Assembly (NCBI GenBank): GCA_027382625.1
Contig: JAJKFJ010021742.1
Location: 1-64,000, forward strand
Length of the DNA stretch: 64,000 nt
Source: Tetmemena sp. SeJ-2015
Taxonomy: Eukaryota > Ciliophora > Spirotrichea > Sporadotrichida > Oxytrichidae
Reading direction: 5' to 3'
The notes beneath the pieces are model-generated. The model was not told where the DNA came from. It worked only from the letters and a program-made list of their open reading frames with translations, and made no database searches. This document shows, piece by piece, positions 43,201 to 53,100 of the stretch (the first letter of the stretch is position 1; the number at the start of each line of letters is the position of its first letter). A program made the translations under genes and the position numbers.

Positions 43201-46200
43201 TTTCAATTAAAATAAATCAATAAGTCATATTTTATTGTAAGCATCTTCGCTTGTTTTATTGCATAAATTTTATTATACTAAAAAGAATTCGTCTTTTTAA
43301 GTATCTTAATAATACTAAATTATTTTTAATAGGCATCTTTTTATTTTGTGGGAATATGATACTTCATTTATTAAGGGTGACAAAAATATAAAAAGAATGG
43401 GTAGCATAATCTCTTTCGCTCAATAAAATAGTTTAAATGATTGCATTAATTCGTTATCAATCACTAATTATACTCTTTAAAAATGATAAATGTTGAATTA
43501 GTTTGGGCTAAATATTTCAGCATGGATATAACTGATTGCACAGCACTTGATATCTATTTAAATATAAATATCCAAGAGGACTTATTGGAACCCAAAATTA
43601 TAATTAAAATTGCGTTGGCAGTCAATCAAATATCTGGATCATTAATAATTTAAAACTTAAATCTATAATTGTATCCTTTCTAATGGATTAATGTAAAATA
43701 ATTCAGGTTTATTTATGTTGTAAATTCAAATTCTGCCAAGAAGGAGCATTCATGAAATTTCCCCTTTATAAAAAAAGATTGAGGGAAAAGACAAATTTTT
43801 TAATGGCTTTCAGAATAATTTTATAGAGTTCCACCTAAAAGAGTATCTTGTTAATTTTCTTAAAGATATGAGCCTATATTTATTTTAAATTAGAAAAGAC
43901 ATTTTACTTCTTGTAAATATAATTCATTGACAATAAAATTAGTTCGTTCAGCTGTATACGACTATATTCATTATTTTTAAATGACTCTATTAAAAATAAT
44001 ATAGTAATTATCATTTGTGTATATTATATAATTAGTTAAATTTGGACCCTATTCATTGAATCAGTTAATAAGCGTATGTTCAATGGATGGGACATGCACT
44101 TCTTTAAATTAAATTAAAAATCTCTTCTTATCAAATAGAGTTTGCTACTCCCTCCACGATTAAATTAAAAAATTATTATGTTTATAACATTCTTATGGTT
44201 ATAACATTCATTATAAACATGAAATATATAATAAGTACTCATGATACTCCCAAAATATAAAGATATTCAACTTTCATTTTTGCTATAATCCAATCATCTT
44301 TCCAACTAATTCTCTCCTTATTTTAATAACTGAACTTACTGAATATCTAACTTAAATATATAGTAAGGATCATATTCATTCTAAAATATAAAAATGTCAC
44401 TTACCCACCCATTACAACACTCTAAAATAATTCTAATCATAGAAGACCCCTTTATTTATCTAGAATAATAAAATGGAGGGTTAAACAAAGTAAATTTTTT
44501 TAAAAGTTTAGATTCGTTATAATTCACTCCAACAATTATATTTTAGTTAAATTCATCACCTAAACTATACTTGAAAACTAGCAGAAGGGCCTCACTTCTC
44601 TTAAAGCAAAATATAATCAGTAATCTGTATTAAATGTCAACTTTTCAAGGGCTCTATTTTATATTCTTTAAAGAAAAAATAAATAAGTAGAAAGTAATAA
44701 AATTTTATTAAAGAAAGTTCTATTTGTTTAAAAATATATTTTTAATCATTTATAATGAGAAAATTTATTTTATATATTAAAAGTTTTTATATAGATTAAA
44801 TACATGAAATTCTCTAGAGACAGAAATTTATATTTCGCAACTGCTTAAGACCATAAATAAATATTTGGAAATTAAATTTAACAAAAAAGCGTTATACATT
44901 AAAATTATTTGATTTTAGAGAGTATCGATTGCTTTCTTATTAAGATTCTAGCCGAAGTTTTATATTTTCCTATAATTAAAAATAATACTGTGAAACTATA
45001 ATTGAGATTTAGTCTGGTCTTATTTTAGAATTTCATCTTTAAAAAAACTCAGATTTTATCTTCTTCATTAATACTTTCACAATTATGATATTTATTTAGC
45101 TTTAAAAATTTAAGCAATTTTATTTATTCTCATCATTAATTTATGTCTAAATTTAAAATATAAATCTTTATTCCCTCTTTTGTTTAAAATTAATGTAATT
45201 ATTAAAAAAAATCTGAATAAAAATATTGAGTTATTTGATGCTATTATAAATTTAACCCTTATAACAAATTCTTGAGATTTTCTACTGATACACCAATGCA
45301 AGTTAAGTAAATAAAATCATCACATTTTTAAGTTCTCTCTTTTATTAAAGCCGGCTCACTTCAGATAGAAATATAAAATATTGTTATAGCTTAACTGGAA
45401 TGGATTTGGCATATGATAGTTCATTCTTTGTTGCTAGTTTTTAAGCACATAGATTCCACTAACTACATTTTAAAATAAAATCATTTCCCTATTTTATCCC
45501 TCTCCACCTTTTACCATCAAGACTTTTTGTAAGCACTATATTTATTACATTTTATTTTAGATATCCAATATACAACACCCTAAATCAAACTATGATGATT
45601 ATCATATATATTATATTTAAATAAAATGGGAAATCAATATCTTTAATTAGGGAAATTCTTTTATTTTAGAGAATCTTTATAAAATATAAATGTTAATTAA
45701 ATTAAAAATCGAAATTAGAAAAGTTTCTTCATTCTAAAGATTAGTCGTTATTGATTTGGGGTTTACTGATATCTTGACCTTGTAGAGAAAAAAATAATCT
45801 TTTTAAAAAATATATGTTATCATTTAGAACTTTATTGATAAACTTATTTAAATAATTTTATTGTGATTTGTAGTAACTGAATCTCTCATTGATGCGACCA
45901 GATAGTAGCTTGTAAGGATTATTTTTATTTTCTGAATTAATTTTAGTTATCTTACAAGTTGTTTGAGAGACTCTTCTATGAACTTTGTAGTGATTCAGAT
46001 GATAATATATGCCAATATGACTATAGAAAACACATTGATAGTGTAATTAATCTTGACAATTTTCTATAATTACTTTTTAATTGCAGCCGTTATTTAAGCT
46101 AAGCTACCTTAATCGAATTTTTCCATTCTATTATAGCCAAATTATAGCATAATCTTCATTTTTTTAGAAAATACTTATAAATTGGAGAGTCGGATCCTGA

Positions 46201-46990
46201 TCTTAGATATAACCTAAAATATTTTATAAATTTATATTTTGTTTGTATGTTCTTTTTGAAATCAAAATCCAAAATGTTTTCTCTATTGTATTAGTCCCTT
46301 AAAATTACATTTACTATATTTTGAATTTAATTTTGATTTGATGCCTTGGAGTATCTAATGATAATAAATAATAAATTATTAGATCCCCAACTAAATTTAA
46401 AAATTAACTCAAGTTCTTCTTGGCTACTCTTTATAAATTATTTAATATTTTAAAATGCCTCAATTTATTTATTTATTGCTCTTAATCATAGAGAAACATT
46501 CTTTATAGTATGAAAATCTTTATAATTGGAAGATGATTATTTAAAGATCATATTAATGTTCTATTAAATAAAATATATAAAATAATAGAAGGAGAACATA
46601 TAATTTATTATGCTTTTCTTAATTATTTCTATTCTTTTTTTTTGCAATTAGGTGTTATTTTTCGGGGAAATTAAAAATAAACATTTTTTGTAATGTTATA
46701 AATATATTGGCCGATTCTGGAGTTATTATGTATTTTAAGCAGAAATAAATGCAAGGAATTTTTGTACGTAAAGTTTTGCCTTCTTCATGGACTTTAAATT
46801 ATGGTCTGATCAAATATTACCCTATCATTGATTAAAATTAATTTAGATTCTACTGCTATTGCTTAATTTAAAAATTTATAATATCACACTAAATCGTAAT
46901 AGCTTAAGAATTTTAAAGAAATTACTATATTTAACTTTCTTGCTAATATTGCACTAGTGTTTGGCATTGTCTCGAATCCTTTAAATTATC
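30860..46990 (-). CDS. Gene 4: large CADG/propeller membrane protein (duplication copy A)
   Basis: This is the gene-level span on the minus strand, with the stop TGA at 30860-30862. It is collinear with gene 6, and shared exons define the gene: an N-terminal propeller-like region (47-43 kb), CADG domains (43-35 kb), a membrane core (34.6-32.6 kb) and a charged tail (31.2-30.86 kb). Three IES junctions with pointers are resolved. A foldback element and a receiver-domain remnant sit in its IESs. The coding copy has some defects: one extra base near 38.86 kb, a TGA facing CGA in gene 6 near 34.54 kb, and a frame break near 42.26 kb. The start codon is unsettled; an ATG at 46788 (reading MKKAKLYVQKFLAFISAQ) is one candidate, conserved in gene 6 at 63774. 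Confidence 0.75.
31800..32190 (+). other. Copy-A-specific insert with plus-strand coding-like sequence
   Basis: This segment is missing from the equivalent place in gene 6 (about 50.6 kb). The plus strand reads VYL-NARVQLLVPCYNSFFSN, LATYLDINGALRSWKKRLKT and SEELTRCKTTLVLTN, and in a shifted frame MPSKKKYSNDYYPASPLKSS, REASLQIDESKIFSFTAMPL and FIPQGNL. It is opposite to gene 4. It could be a nested MDS of an unrelated gene within an IES. The family is not recognised. Confidence 0.4.
32640..33300 (-). CDS. Gene 4 distal membrane exons
   Basis: The upstream exon (33300-33030) reads ESYFELSIDTLLNIDDQKYN, SEYFSLALSYFIFISSIALP, LLFIAFLISGKLNLNNQN and IGSLYEGLKIGRGSNFLSLF. The next (32990-32640) reads QLWLFSWQIHQFIIKYFLTT, PFEEKRKNYLEIFNELCIFI, SCFLLIIFSEFQSDPDIKIF and YNTGWFLMA. 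Several hydrophobic helices alternate with basic loops. Gene 6 has both at 51.06-51.75 kb, including GWFLIGLTLFNIGVNMSVIL. SLYEGLK is a conserved loop of the family. Confidence 0.75.
33340..33790. other. Extra sequence in gene 4 relative to gene 6
   Basis: The distance between conserved exons is about 400 bp longer here than at 51.77-51.83 kb in gene 6. The content is AT-rich with no recognised feature, so it is probably an enlarged IES. Confidence 0.45.
34020..34580 (-). CDS. Gene 4 membrane core
   Basis: The reading is WYFSQELILIGISETMKSIQ and GGIIASLNAVVYGS, continuing into the helix pair, then IEDFIFYSFLYFEDTEASDN and FQLMDIF. It is collinear with the intact gene 6 core. A TGA at about 34.54 kb faces CGA (Arg) in gene 6. 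It is not explained by a pointer pair and so looks like a mutation or a base error. Confidence 0.7.
35150..36120 (-). CDS. Gene 4 membrane-proximal CADG exons
   Basis: The lower part reads PLEQIIVKAGDLQKNQVELN, FLSTMDEDGDSVSLYQIDYG and LGKYFIEGTFPVLTFSPPVN. The D-E-D-G-D run is the calcium-type motif of cadherin-like domains. The upper part reads IVEFIMQSSCNLQLIYNQII, CEVNYADLEKSFGACGPITY, YKISFNAQNSNIGQKIQIFV and VSIVPSCESINLVPTNEDLQ, with many TAA/TAG as Gln. It matches 53.09-54.13 kb of gene 6. Confidence 0.8.
36260..37160. other. Probable IES between gene 4 exons
   Basis: The block is AT-rich and poorly conserved with gene 6 (54.26-55.0 kb). No coding or mobile feature was recognised. 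Confidence 0.45.
37343..37668 (-). CDS. Gene 4 CADG exon next to the foldback-bearing IES
   Basis: The reading is FDYVIIALTIQADCNSYPLY, EGAIDQPYDYQLDLLAEDYP, VLTNAIDLMDYLQTKICAVT and, after a frame change, VNGSSEIPRNFNLQSGTSVL followed by QAAVSDEYLVP. The homologous exon in gene 6 (55150-55534) is intact over the same stretch. The 5' edge is set by the 10-bp pointer at 37659-37668. Confidence 0.8.
37800..38777. mobile_element. Foldback / MITE-like element inside an IES
   Basis: Two arms of about 440 bp (37800-38240 and 38336-38777) are reverse complements with one indel (G4 against G5 near 38194/38372) and one mismatch near the tip, around a loop of about 95 bp. A TGAGT at 37796-37800 recurs at 38779-38783 just outside, a possible target duplication. 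The arms are much more GC-rich near the loop than the surrounding IES. The equivalent IES of gene 6 lacks it, so it inserted after the duplication. No transposase frame was recognised. The two arm-encoded open frames are mirror readings of the same palindrome and are not evidence of a gene. Confidence 0.85.
38175..38245 (+). promoter_or_regulatory. tRNA-like segment with B-box in the foldback arm
   Basis: The arm contains TGGCCAGTGCGG (A-box-like) at about 38190 and GGTTCGAACCC at 38221-38231, an exact RNA polymerase III B-box / T-loop pattern with a pairing stem (GAGGGTTCGAACCCTG), followed by TGGTGACCA. The same B-box is mirrored at 38345-38355 on the other arm. I could not fold a full cloverleaf with an anticodon, so this is tRNA-like, as in SINEs, rather than a tRNA gene. 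Confidence 0.5.
38822..38960 (-). CDS. Gene 4 short CADG exon (frame-shifted relative to gene 6)
   Basis: The reading PPAQLIGGLLYIQADYTNYD matches PPAELVGGLLYIKGD of gene 6. Between this motif and the pointer the copy here has one base more than gene 6, so the downstream join is out of frame here but in frame there. This is either a real frameshift in gene 4 or a consensus error. Confidence 0.65.
39312..39590 (+). pseudogene. Decayed response-regulator receiver domain fragment within a gene 4 IES
   Basis: The plus strand has LDSEGEALVNL (matching the 'NGxEALxxL' helix of receiver domains). In another frame, 100 bases on, it reads MDLNMPIMDVFEATSLKIS, the 'D-MPxMDGxEA' phospho-acceptor region with Val in place of the usual Gly, followed by PITGKAGFLAI in a third frame, near the expected 'PIIALTA'. 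Receiver domains in ciliates are typically part of hybrid histidine kinases in phosphorelay signalling. The frame changes and the A/T runs between the parts indicate decay or poor consensus. It lies between gene 4 exons at 38.96 and 40.38 kb on the opposite strand and is absent from gene 6. It could also be a nested MDS of a kinase gene. Confidence 0.6.
40019..40045 (+). repeat. Microsatellite (TAAAG)5
   Basis: Five perfect TAAAG units lie directly after CCCGGAATTA, which recurs at 40133 at the edge of repeat R3. The position suggests an edge of the R3 insertion. Confidence 0.8.
40128..40355 (-). repeat. Dispersed repeat R3, copy 2
   Basis: This is the clean copy of the repeat seen distorted at 1115-1385. 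On the minus strand it runs from AATATTTAACG to TTTTTTAATTCCGGG. It lies in the IES between gene 4 exons at 38.96 and 40.38 kb. The gene 6 IES is about 400 bp shorter and lacks it. Confidence 0.75.
40385..40693 (-). CDS. Gene 4 CADG exon
   Basis: The reading is QQGLGDKNELLIYSYYTFLG and KNISVMSSLKLLMIPDCT, then MFCNTYTLQSGTTSINIAAY and FATTYDLELCPQT. It matches gene 6 (QQILGNKNEVRIYSYYRFLG; SVMSSLKLLLVPDCEQNEIY). The 5' edge is the AAATAG pointer at 40688-40693. Confidence 0.8.
40694..41160 (-). other. IES of gene 4, 467 bp, pointer AAATAG
   Basis: CTATTT (plus strand) occurs at 40688-40693 and 41155-41160. Joining at one copy gives GTA-TCC-AAA-TAG-TAA-GGC, which reads V-S-K-Q-Q-G in frame. 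The gene 6 counterpart (434 bp) joins in frame at the same place although the IES sequences differ. Confidence 0.85.
41161..41555 (-). CDS. Gene 4 CADG exon
   Basis: The reading is YTNVLDYLGLTTIYLEVSTI and QNYQIQFFPIQVNIIN, and later EFLDQYNQTLDMLNSPFNIL and KIQIDVSK. It is collinear with gene 6 57573-57978. The edges are set by the CTTTA pointer at 41551-41555 and the AAATAG pointer at 41155. A frame change lies in the middle. Confidence 0.75.
41556..41869 (-). other. IES of gene 4, 314 bp, pointer CTTTA
   Basis: TAAAG (plus strand) occurs at 41551-41555 and 41865-41869. The join gives GGA-GCT-CTT-TAG-ATC-TAT (G-A-L-Q-I-Y) in frame. The gene 6 counterpart is 332 bp with the same pointer. 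Confidence 0.85.
41870..43020 (-). CDS. Gene 4 propeller-end and CADG exon block
   Basis: From high to low coordinates it reads NQAEGVQLNWQYLIQLSPPI, ING, FKRPSGQTAYKLLLPHYKIF, then APAFTGPNDFTDDLVGSYTI, EITASVSGKQ, ILDVGLSFDDYLCNPYVIYE, KSLDKLVEYSYQISVQSNIP and LEYLLGQTFSFSIKFSVIVQ, ending SSDIIFIGSPFSYSMEDGAL. It covers the end of the propeller region and two CADG domains. Gene 6 matches throughout. A one-base frame change near 42.26 kb is shared in position with gene 6. Confidence 0.75.
43021..46990 (-). CDS. Gene 4 N-terminal region, exons not fully resolved
   Basis: The region is conserved in patches with gene 6 (60.0-64.0 kb), for example FKQISSAVQSVISMLKYLAQ near 43.5 kb and ITKINSENKNNPYKLLSGRI near 45.9 kb, but many frame changes prevent a continuous reading. 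By position it should encode the propeller-like repeats and the signal peptide. Candidate start ATGs at 46788 (gene 4) and 63774 (gene 6) both follow CATAATTTAA. Confidence 0.45.
44178..44220. repeat. Small inverted repeat
   Basis: ATGTTTATAA at 44178-44187 and TTATAAACAT at 44211-44220 form a perfect 10-bp stem around a 23-nt loop that also holds two direct TATAACATTC copies. It is not conserved in gene 6, and its role is unknown. Confidence 0.6.
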
Positions 46991-47454
46991 AATAAATCTC
47001 ATTTATAAATCTATAAAAATATATGGTTCTATAAAAATGAAAATAAATCAGAATTCAAAAATAGAACTAAAACAATTTTTAGAGATATTTAAAGAGTTTT
47101 AATTTTTTAAAAAATCAATTATAGAATTTAATTACAACAAATTGATTTTCGATAAAGCTGTAGTTGAAATATTTTGAAGTCCCCTTTATCTATGCTATAA
47201 GAAACCATCAATAACAAATTCTTATTTATAATATCTAAAAGAAAGATTAGGTGCAAACACAATTAACTTCCACAAACAGTTTATTTATTTAAAGAATCGC
47301 TCGCAATTAATATAGTAGGAATATTGTTTTAACAAAATTTAATGCGCATGACTAATTTATTTTTTTAAAGATATTCTAATTCTCCTCTGAATTGATTTAA
47401 ATAATTTAATTTATTAGCTGTTATATTACCAAATAAATTTGAAATAAATAATCC
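46991..47454. other. Spacer between gene 4 and gene 5
   Basis: The spacer is AT-rich. No coding sequence or motif can be supported, and homology to the second copy cannot be tested because the window ends at the equivalent of about 46970. Confidence 0.35.
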
Positions 47455-48924
47455 AAGTAGCAGCAGTAGTAGCACTTATGGATTATAGCTTACTACTGGC
47501 AAATCTATGATAATAGGCCTCCAAGATAATTTAATATTATACTGGCAGCCATGATTTTTAGTTGCTTGCTAGAAACTTATCTTTTACTATAAGAAACTCT
47601 ATTAATATTTAAATCATATGTTTTGTCTTATTTATATCTAATTTAAATTTGAATACAAATGTAACCTATAATTGCAGAATAAACAATTAAATATTTTTTT
47701 AATTTAAAAAAATTACTTTTTGCAATAAATTTTCGAGAAGAGTTTTCAGTACCTGCTCGGTACTCAAAAGTTAACTATTCGCCCTAATTTTTGGTTTTAT
47801 TAAGATTGAAACTATAAATTTTTTAGAAATCGAGACTGAACTATAAATATTATTTATTTCGAGAAAGGTACGGCGCTTCCCTCATTTCAACCAATTTCTT
47901 TTATAATGTTTAGTTATATAAACTATTTTAATTACTTCTTTGGTTATTGAGACTAGCTCTTTTTCTCTTTCAATTATTGACTCGGAAAGTATTATAATTA
48001 TTTTTGCGATTTTATCTTATAACTTAAAATAAAATACTACGAATCAATTCATCTAAAATATATTCTTATAAATAATTTAATCACTCTCTCTCCACAAAAT
48101 ATTACAAATTAGGCTTTAAAAATGAGCATTAATGTTAAAAATAAATCTATAATTAACTTTATATCATCTCTAATAAATTAAGTATTACTTAGACATATTT
48201 CTCATTTTAGAACTGAATCTCAATTTCAACAGTAGAAGTTATTGTTAGCGCTGGCACTGGCTAGCTAATGCCCTAAGTCTAAAAGTATTCTGCCTCGTAA
48301 TTTACTCTTCCAGATTTTTTATAATGACAATTTTAAATTACATGAGTATTTTCTCTAGGATGCAATAGAATTTAAAGCGGGAGACGATCCGCTTTAATTA
48401 AACTTATTAGGAATAACTCTAGACAATTGCAATGACTTGCAGCTTTCTTTTCAACTTATTTCATCTTCAAAGAATATAGATTTTTCAAATATCATTAGCA
48501 TAACTAATGGATTCTTGGTAGTTAAGGAATAAATAAAATATATTATTCTTGTTACCTAAAAATTATAAATAAAATAATCAAAAAGAGGAGTTTATATAGC
48601 AAAAGGTGTATTGTCTTCTTAAATAAATGTTTATTTTATTAAAATTTTGATATAAATAGCAATTAAATGCTATTATGTAAGATAACTACAGCATATTATT
48701 AGTTATTTGTATCTATTTTAATTTTTCTTAAGTTCTTATTTCCATTTTAAACGTGATTATGAATAATTTTTAAGGGTGCTACCGAATCAGATGTGGCTGA
48801 CTATAATTTAAATTTGGTAGTGGAAATCAACGATGGGTCATAGTACTCTTTCCCAATCTTAGTTAAGTTTAATTTTATTTTTTAAAGATTTAACCTCATT
48901 GCTATGGAGGCTAGTTTAGTATGA
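47455..48924 (+). CDS. Gene 5: CADG segment, duplicate of the gene 3 3' part
   Basis: An AGC/AGT patch at 47460 opens a short frame (SSSSTYGLQLTTGKSMIIGL). Clear exons are STVEVIVSAGTGQLMPQVQK (48.21 kb), DAIEFKAGDDPLQLNLLGIT, LDNCNDLQLSFQLISSSKNI and IISITNGFLVVKE (48.35-48.53 kb), and KGATESDVADYNLNLVVEIN, DGSQYSFPILVKFNF (48.77-48.88 kb), ending at TGA 48922. The exons align with gene 3 at 29.6-30.1 kb. There is no membrane core, as in gene 3. Confidence 0.6.
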
Positions 48925-49859
48925 GTGAACCTCAACCTACTATAGTCCATTAAAAGGAAAAAGGTTTAATTTCCTACAATCTCTAAACTGTTTCTTATAG
49001 CATAAGTGGTTGTACCATTTTCTATTCTTCAATAAAATAATTTTAATATTAAAGACACTAAATTTCTAATTCTTTTTAATTAGGATACAAAATATTGCAA
49101 TTATAGAAGATACATAAATATTAATGGGCAAGATTTTATCCAGCATTAAAGGAGAGCTTTGAGTATATGGTAATAACAAGTATGTGAGAATTTTTATTTT
49201 TTTTACTTCATTTGACTAGCATAATTTCTAAATAAGTTTAAAGTGAATATTAAATTTTAATATTCAATCAAAAGTAATAATTATTTTATTAACTTATTTA
49301 ATTTTGCATTTATGACTTTAATTTTGTTTTTAAATTGAGAGGAAAAGCTTCTAAAATCCTCAAATTAATAGATTATTTTTTAACAAAGATAGTAAATTGT
49401 TATTTATTTCACTTTATTCCCTTCATAACCTTCTATAAATTATTTTGAATGATGGTAACTAGTGAATTTTAAATTTGTACTATTAATAAAGGGTGTAAGT
49501 AAGCAAAGGAAAAAAACTTTTTAAAAAAGTGGAAGCATCAATGGGGAAACAGTGGAGTAATTTATGAATGAAACGTATTAATTTGCTCAGTAACTTTATC
49601 TCATTAGATTTGGAAAAATTATGTCTTCTATTCTCCTAAGAATGAGATAGAATATAAGCTAAATTAAATATAGAATTAAATCTTAATGTATAAAATATTC
49701 TCTTGGCAATTAAATCATTTTTGTAGTCTGATTTTAATAATTTACTATATTTTCAAGCAACGAAGTTATTCTATTAATTTTAGTTCTTCATGACATCCTC
49801 AAAAAATTTAAATTCAAATTTTGCCAATGAAGAGGACATAATGAATTAACTATTATTTT
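48925..49859. other. Convergent spacer between gene 5 and gene 6
   Basis: The spacer is AT-rich with no gene. From about 49.7 kb it becomes similar to 30.73-30.86 kb downstream of gene 4. The R2 repeat present in the gene 3/4 spacer is absent here. Confidence 0.5.
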
Positions 49860-50180
49860 TCATAATTGAGTTTACCCGAGTCTAAGACTCTTCCTCTTAT
49901 ATTTTATATTCTTAATGCTTAGATAACTAGGTTCTGTTTTTCTCTGATTTAAATCTCCGTTTTTTTGTTTAATTATGATTGTTAGTCTAATAAAAAATAT
50001 CAATAAATTTAGAGAGCTAAGCTTTTCTTTTTTTCTTTAGTGATGGTATTTTCCTAAGGTCAACTATGTTTAATAAAATAGTAATTATATTCTAATTCTG
50101 CATTACCACTGCATAAGTAGAATTATTATCTTCATTCTTTTAATAGTTTTCTAAAATTTATTATTTCGAAGTCTGTTCTC
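49860..50180 (-). CDS. Gene 6 terminal tail exon
   Basis: It ends IKQKNGDLNQRKTEPSYLSI, KNIKYKRKSLRLGQTQL and TGA, matching the gene 4 tail. Upstream, STYAVVMQNQN matches STCAVVMERQN. A frame change lies between the two parts. Confidence 0.65.
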
Positions 50181-53100
50181 TAGGATCTCAAAAATAAAAT
50201 CTATTAAAAAAATATTATAAAGGTATAAATATATTTAAAAAGGATCTATATGATATGAAATTTATAGTTTAGGGTATGATCTATATCTAAGATTGGCTAA
50301 AATAAGAATGAATAGATTTAATATCAATTCTCTTTCGAAAGTTCAATCTTCAACTGTCATTCTTTAATAAGTTTTAATTTGACTTTTAAATTCTTTCATC
50401 CAATACATAATTTAAACTATATTTTCAGACTAGCCATTTTATTGAAATTTATAGCTTTTCAAACAGAGCAGTGAATAGATTTTTAATATATATTTTAATA
50501 ATAAGGTCCTTGAATTAATACTTTTTAAATAAAAATTATTTTAGATCAAATTTAAACAGCATTTCAAGGGTTTTTTACTCAGTAAATTGATATTGCCTTT
50601 TTATTTTTCTTAAGATTGACTTTTCTACCTTACTCTTTACATTTTCAGGTGCTTATGTTTCTTATAGAAAATTATTTTCAAGATCAAGTATTTCAGCTTC
50701 CTCGATTGGCATTTCTTCCATCTCTAAAATTGGGGATTTTTTAACCTTTTCTGTTTTTGTGAATTTTTTAACTTGTTTCGCGCGATGTACTCTCTTCTTT
50801 GGTAACACCAGAGGATTGAATATAATACTCTAGCTTTAAAATATATTTAGAAAAAAGAAAAAATAGTTATATTTGAGTTGGAGAGTCATGTTAATTAGCT
50901 AATTTATTAGAATTCTGAAAAGAAAACAGTTTCTATTTAAAGGAATTGAAGAAACCTAGTCTCAAAAATAATAAAATTATGAATTAAATTATCTCTTTAA
51001 GATGGAGGCTATCTTCAAAGATTTAATTCGTTCTCTGTAGCTTTTAAATTACTATATGTAATTTAATATTACATCTTTCAAAATAACACTCATGTTAACC
51101 CCAATATTAAAGAGAGTAAGGCCAATCAAAAACCAACCTATGTTATAAGAAATATCATTTGTTTACATATATAAAGAAATATCTGGGTCAGATAATAACT
51201 CAGAGAAACCGATCAATAAAAAGCAAGATATAAATATGCAGAACTCATTGAAAATTTCAAGAATGTTCCTCCTTTTTTCTTCAAAAGGCTTTAAATTTAA
51301 AATACTTTATGATGATCAAGTAAATAAGGATGAAAACACTTTGTAGGATCATCATCTACAGCTAAAAAACATTTATTTATGAACAGGTGAATCAGCCATA
51401 TATATCACCATAATTGCAAACCATAATCTCCTTAAAATGTAGATGAACTAGAAAATTTTATTTTTGCAGAAAATCAAGCTCAAGAAATTAGTTCCTTCTC
51501 CTATTTTTAATCCTTCATATAGAGAACCTATCTACTGGTTGGTATTTTCACTCTTTAAGTTCAATTTTCCTGTTATCAAAAAAGCTAAAAACAGAGAAGG
51601 GAATATCAAAGAACTGATGAAGAGAAAATAAGCAAGAGCAAGTGAAAAATTTTCTGTGTCATTTCTATTCTGTGGATTATATTTTTAATCATCAATATTT
51701 AGTAGGGTACCTATCGACAATTCAAAATAGCTTTCAAGAAAGAAGGTCATTATTGGATTAAAGAAAAGTACTTAAGATAATAATTTAATTATATTTTCAA
51801 GATAATTTGACGAATATCTTTTGTATACTACTCTCTAAGTAAAGAAATACAAAGATCTTACATAACGACAGGCTTAGAAAGAAATTTCAAAATAGCGGCT
51901 GATATAGAAACTGCTGACAAAAGCATAAAGTAAATGAACATACATTTTTTATACTTCCCATATTCTCTATGAGGTTAGTACTGTCGTATCTTAAGAATAT
52001 AGGAGATTTCTCATTAAATTCGCTTAATTAAAAAGATATCCATTAACTCAAAGTTATCAGTTACTTCTGTATCTTCGAATTCTAAGAAAGAGTAAAAATA
52101 AAAGTCCTCAATTATTGAAGGATTGAAATCAATGAATAATATGTTATGAATGAGTGAGTAATGTGAAGGCTCAATTTTTAATAATCTTTCTTATATTATT
52201 AATTGGCCAAAGAAATAATGAATCAGATTTCTTATAAATTTAAGATAATTTTGTTTATAATATTGACGAAGGAATTATATCAAATTATGCAAGATCAATT
52301 AAAGCCGAATAGAAATAGATTGTGTTTGCTGGAAAGTTCTGCGTCAAAAGCGGTAAATGGACTAATATTTGTACGACATTTATCATTCCCCATAGATACT
52401 GCAAAGAAGCAGTCAAGAAAACATTTGAAATCATCGATCCATAAACTAATACATTAAGGGTAATCATCATTCCTCCCTAAAGGCTTTTGATAGTTTCTGA
52501 TACACCTATTAAGTTTAAATTTTAGCAAAATTACCATCGTCTCTCAGTTAAGAAGGAATAATTTTTAGGATTCGATACATTTTCTTCAGACTTTTCTTTC
52601 TTTCCAAGTTATAAATTATTCCTTCTTTGATAAAAGTTACAGTCAAAAAATCAGCTACCTAAAATAAAAATTTATAAAAACATATGATGCTTACATTTCT
52701 TGAAACCTGATCAGGGTCCTAGAATTAAATTTGCAAGTTCATTTGTCTATTACTTATGCTTGTAACTTTCCAATCAAACTTTAAAGATTATTTTTTCAAC
52801 GTTTTAGAATTAAGAATTTCAATTTTTAGTAATTGATCGTCGAATTTGTCTTAATTTAAATTTAATGTCTGGGTCGATATAACTAACTATAGCTTCACTG
52901 AATAAAATATGTACTTATCCTTAAACTGATATGCTCTTAATTTTGGCAGTCAAATAATTTGAATTTTATTAAGTTTCATCTGGATCTGTTGGAGTATTAC
53001 CATTATCATTGGGCACATTAGTTATTCCTACTACAGTTATTTACTGTTTATATCTTGAGAATCTAGGATTGATATTTAATTAATTTAAATTTTCATCCTT

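Larger units (their letters stand above)
29640..46990. repeat. Tandem duplication unit A
   Basis: This unit is collinear with 48352-64000 (unit B). The offset falls from about 18.6 kb (29.8/48.4 kb) to 18.0 (34.3/52.3), 17.9 (37.3/55.2), 16.9 (38.8/55.7) and 16.4 kb (40.4/56.8), then rises to 17.0 kb (46.9/63.98). Each step reflects an insertion or a longer IES in one copy. Exons are conserved and IESs are mostly not. Confidence 0.85.
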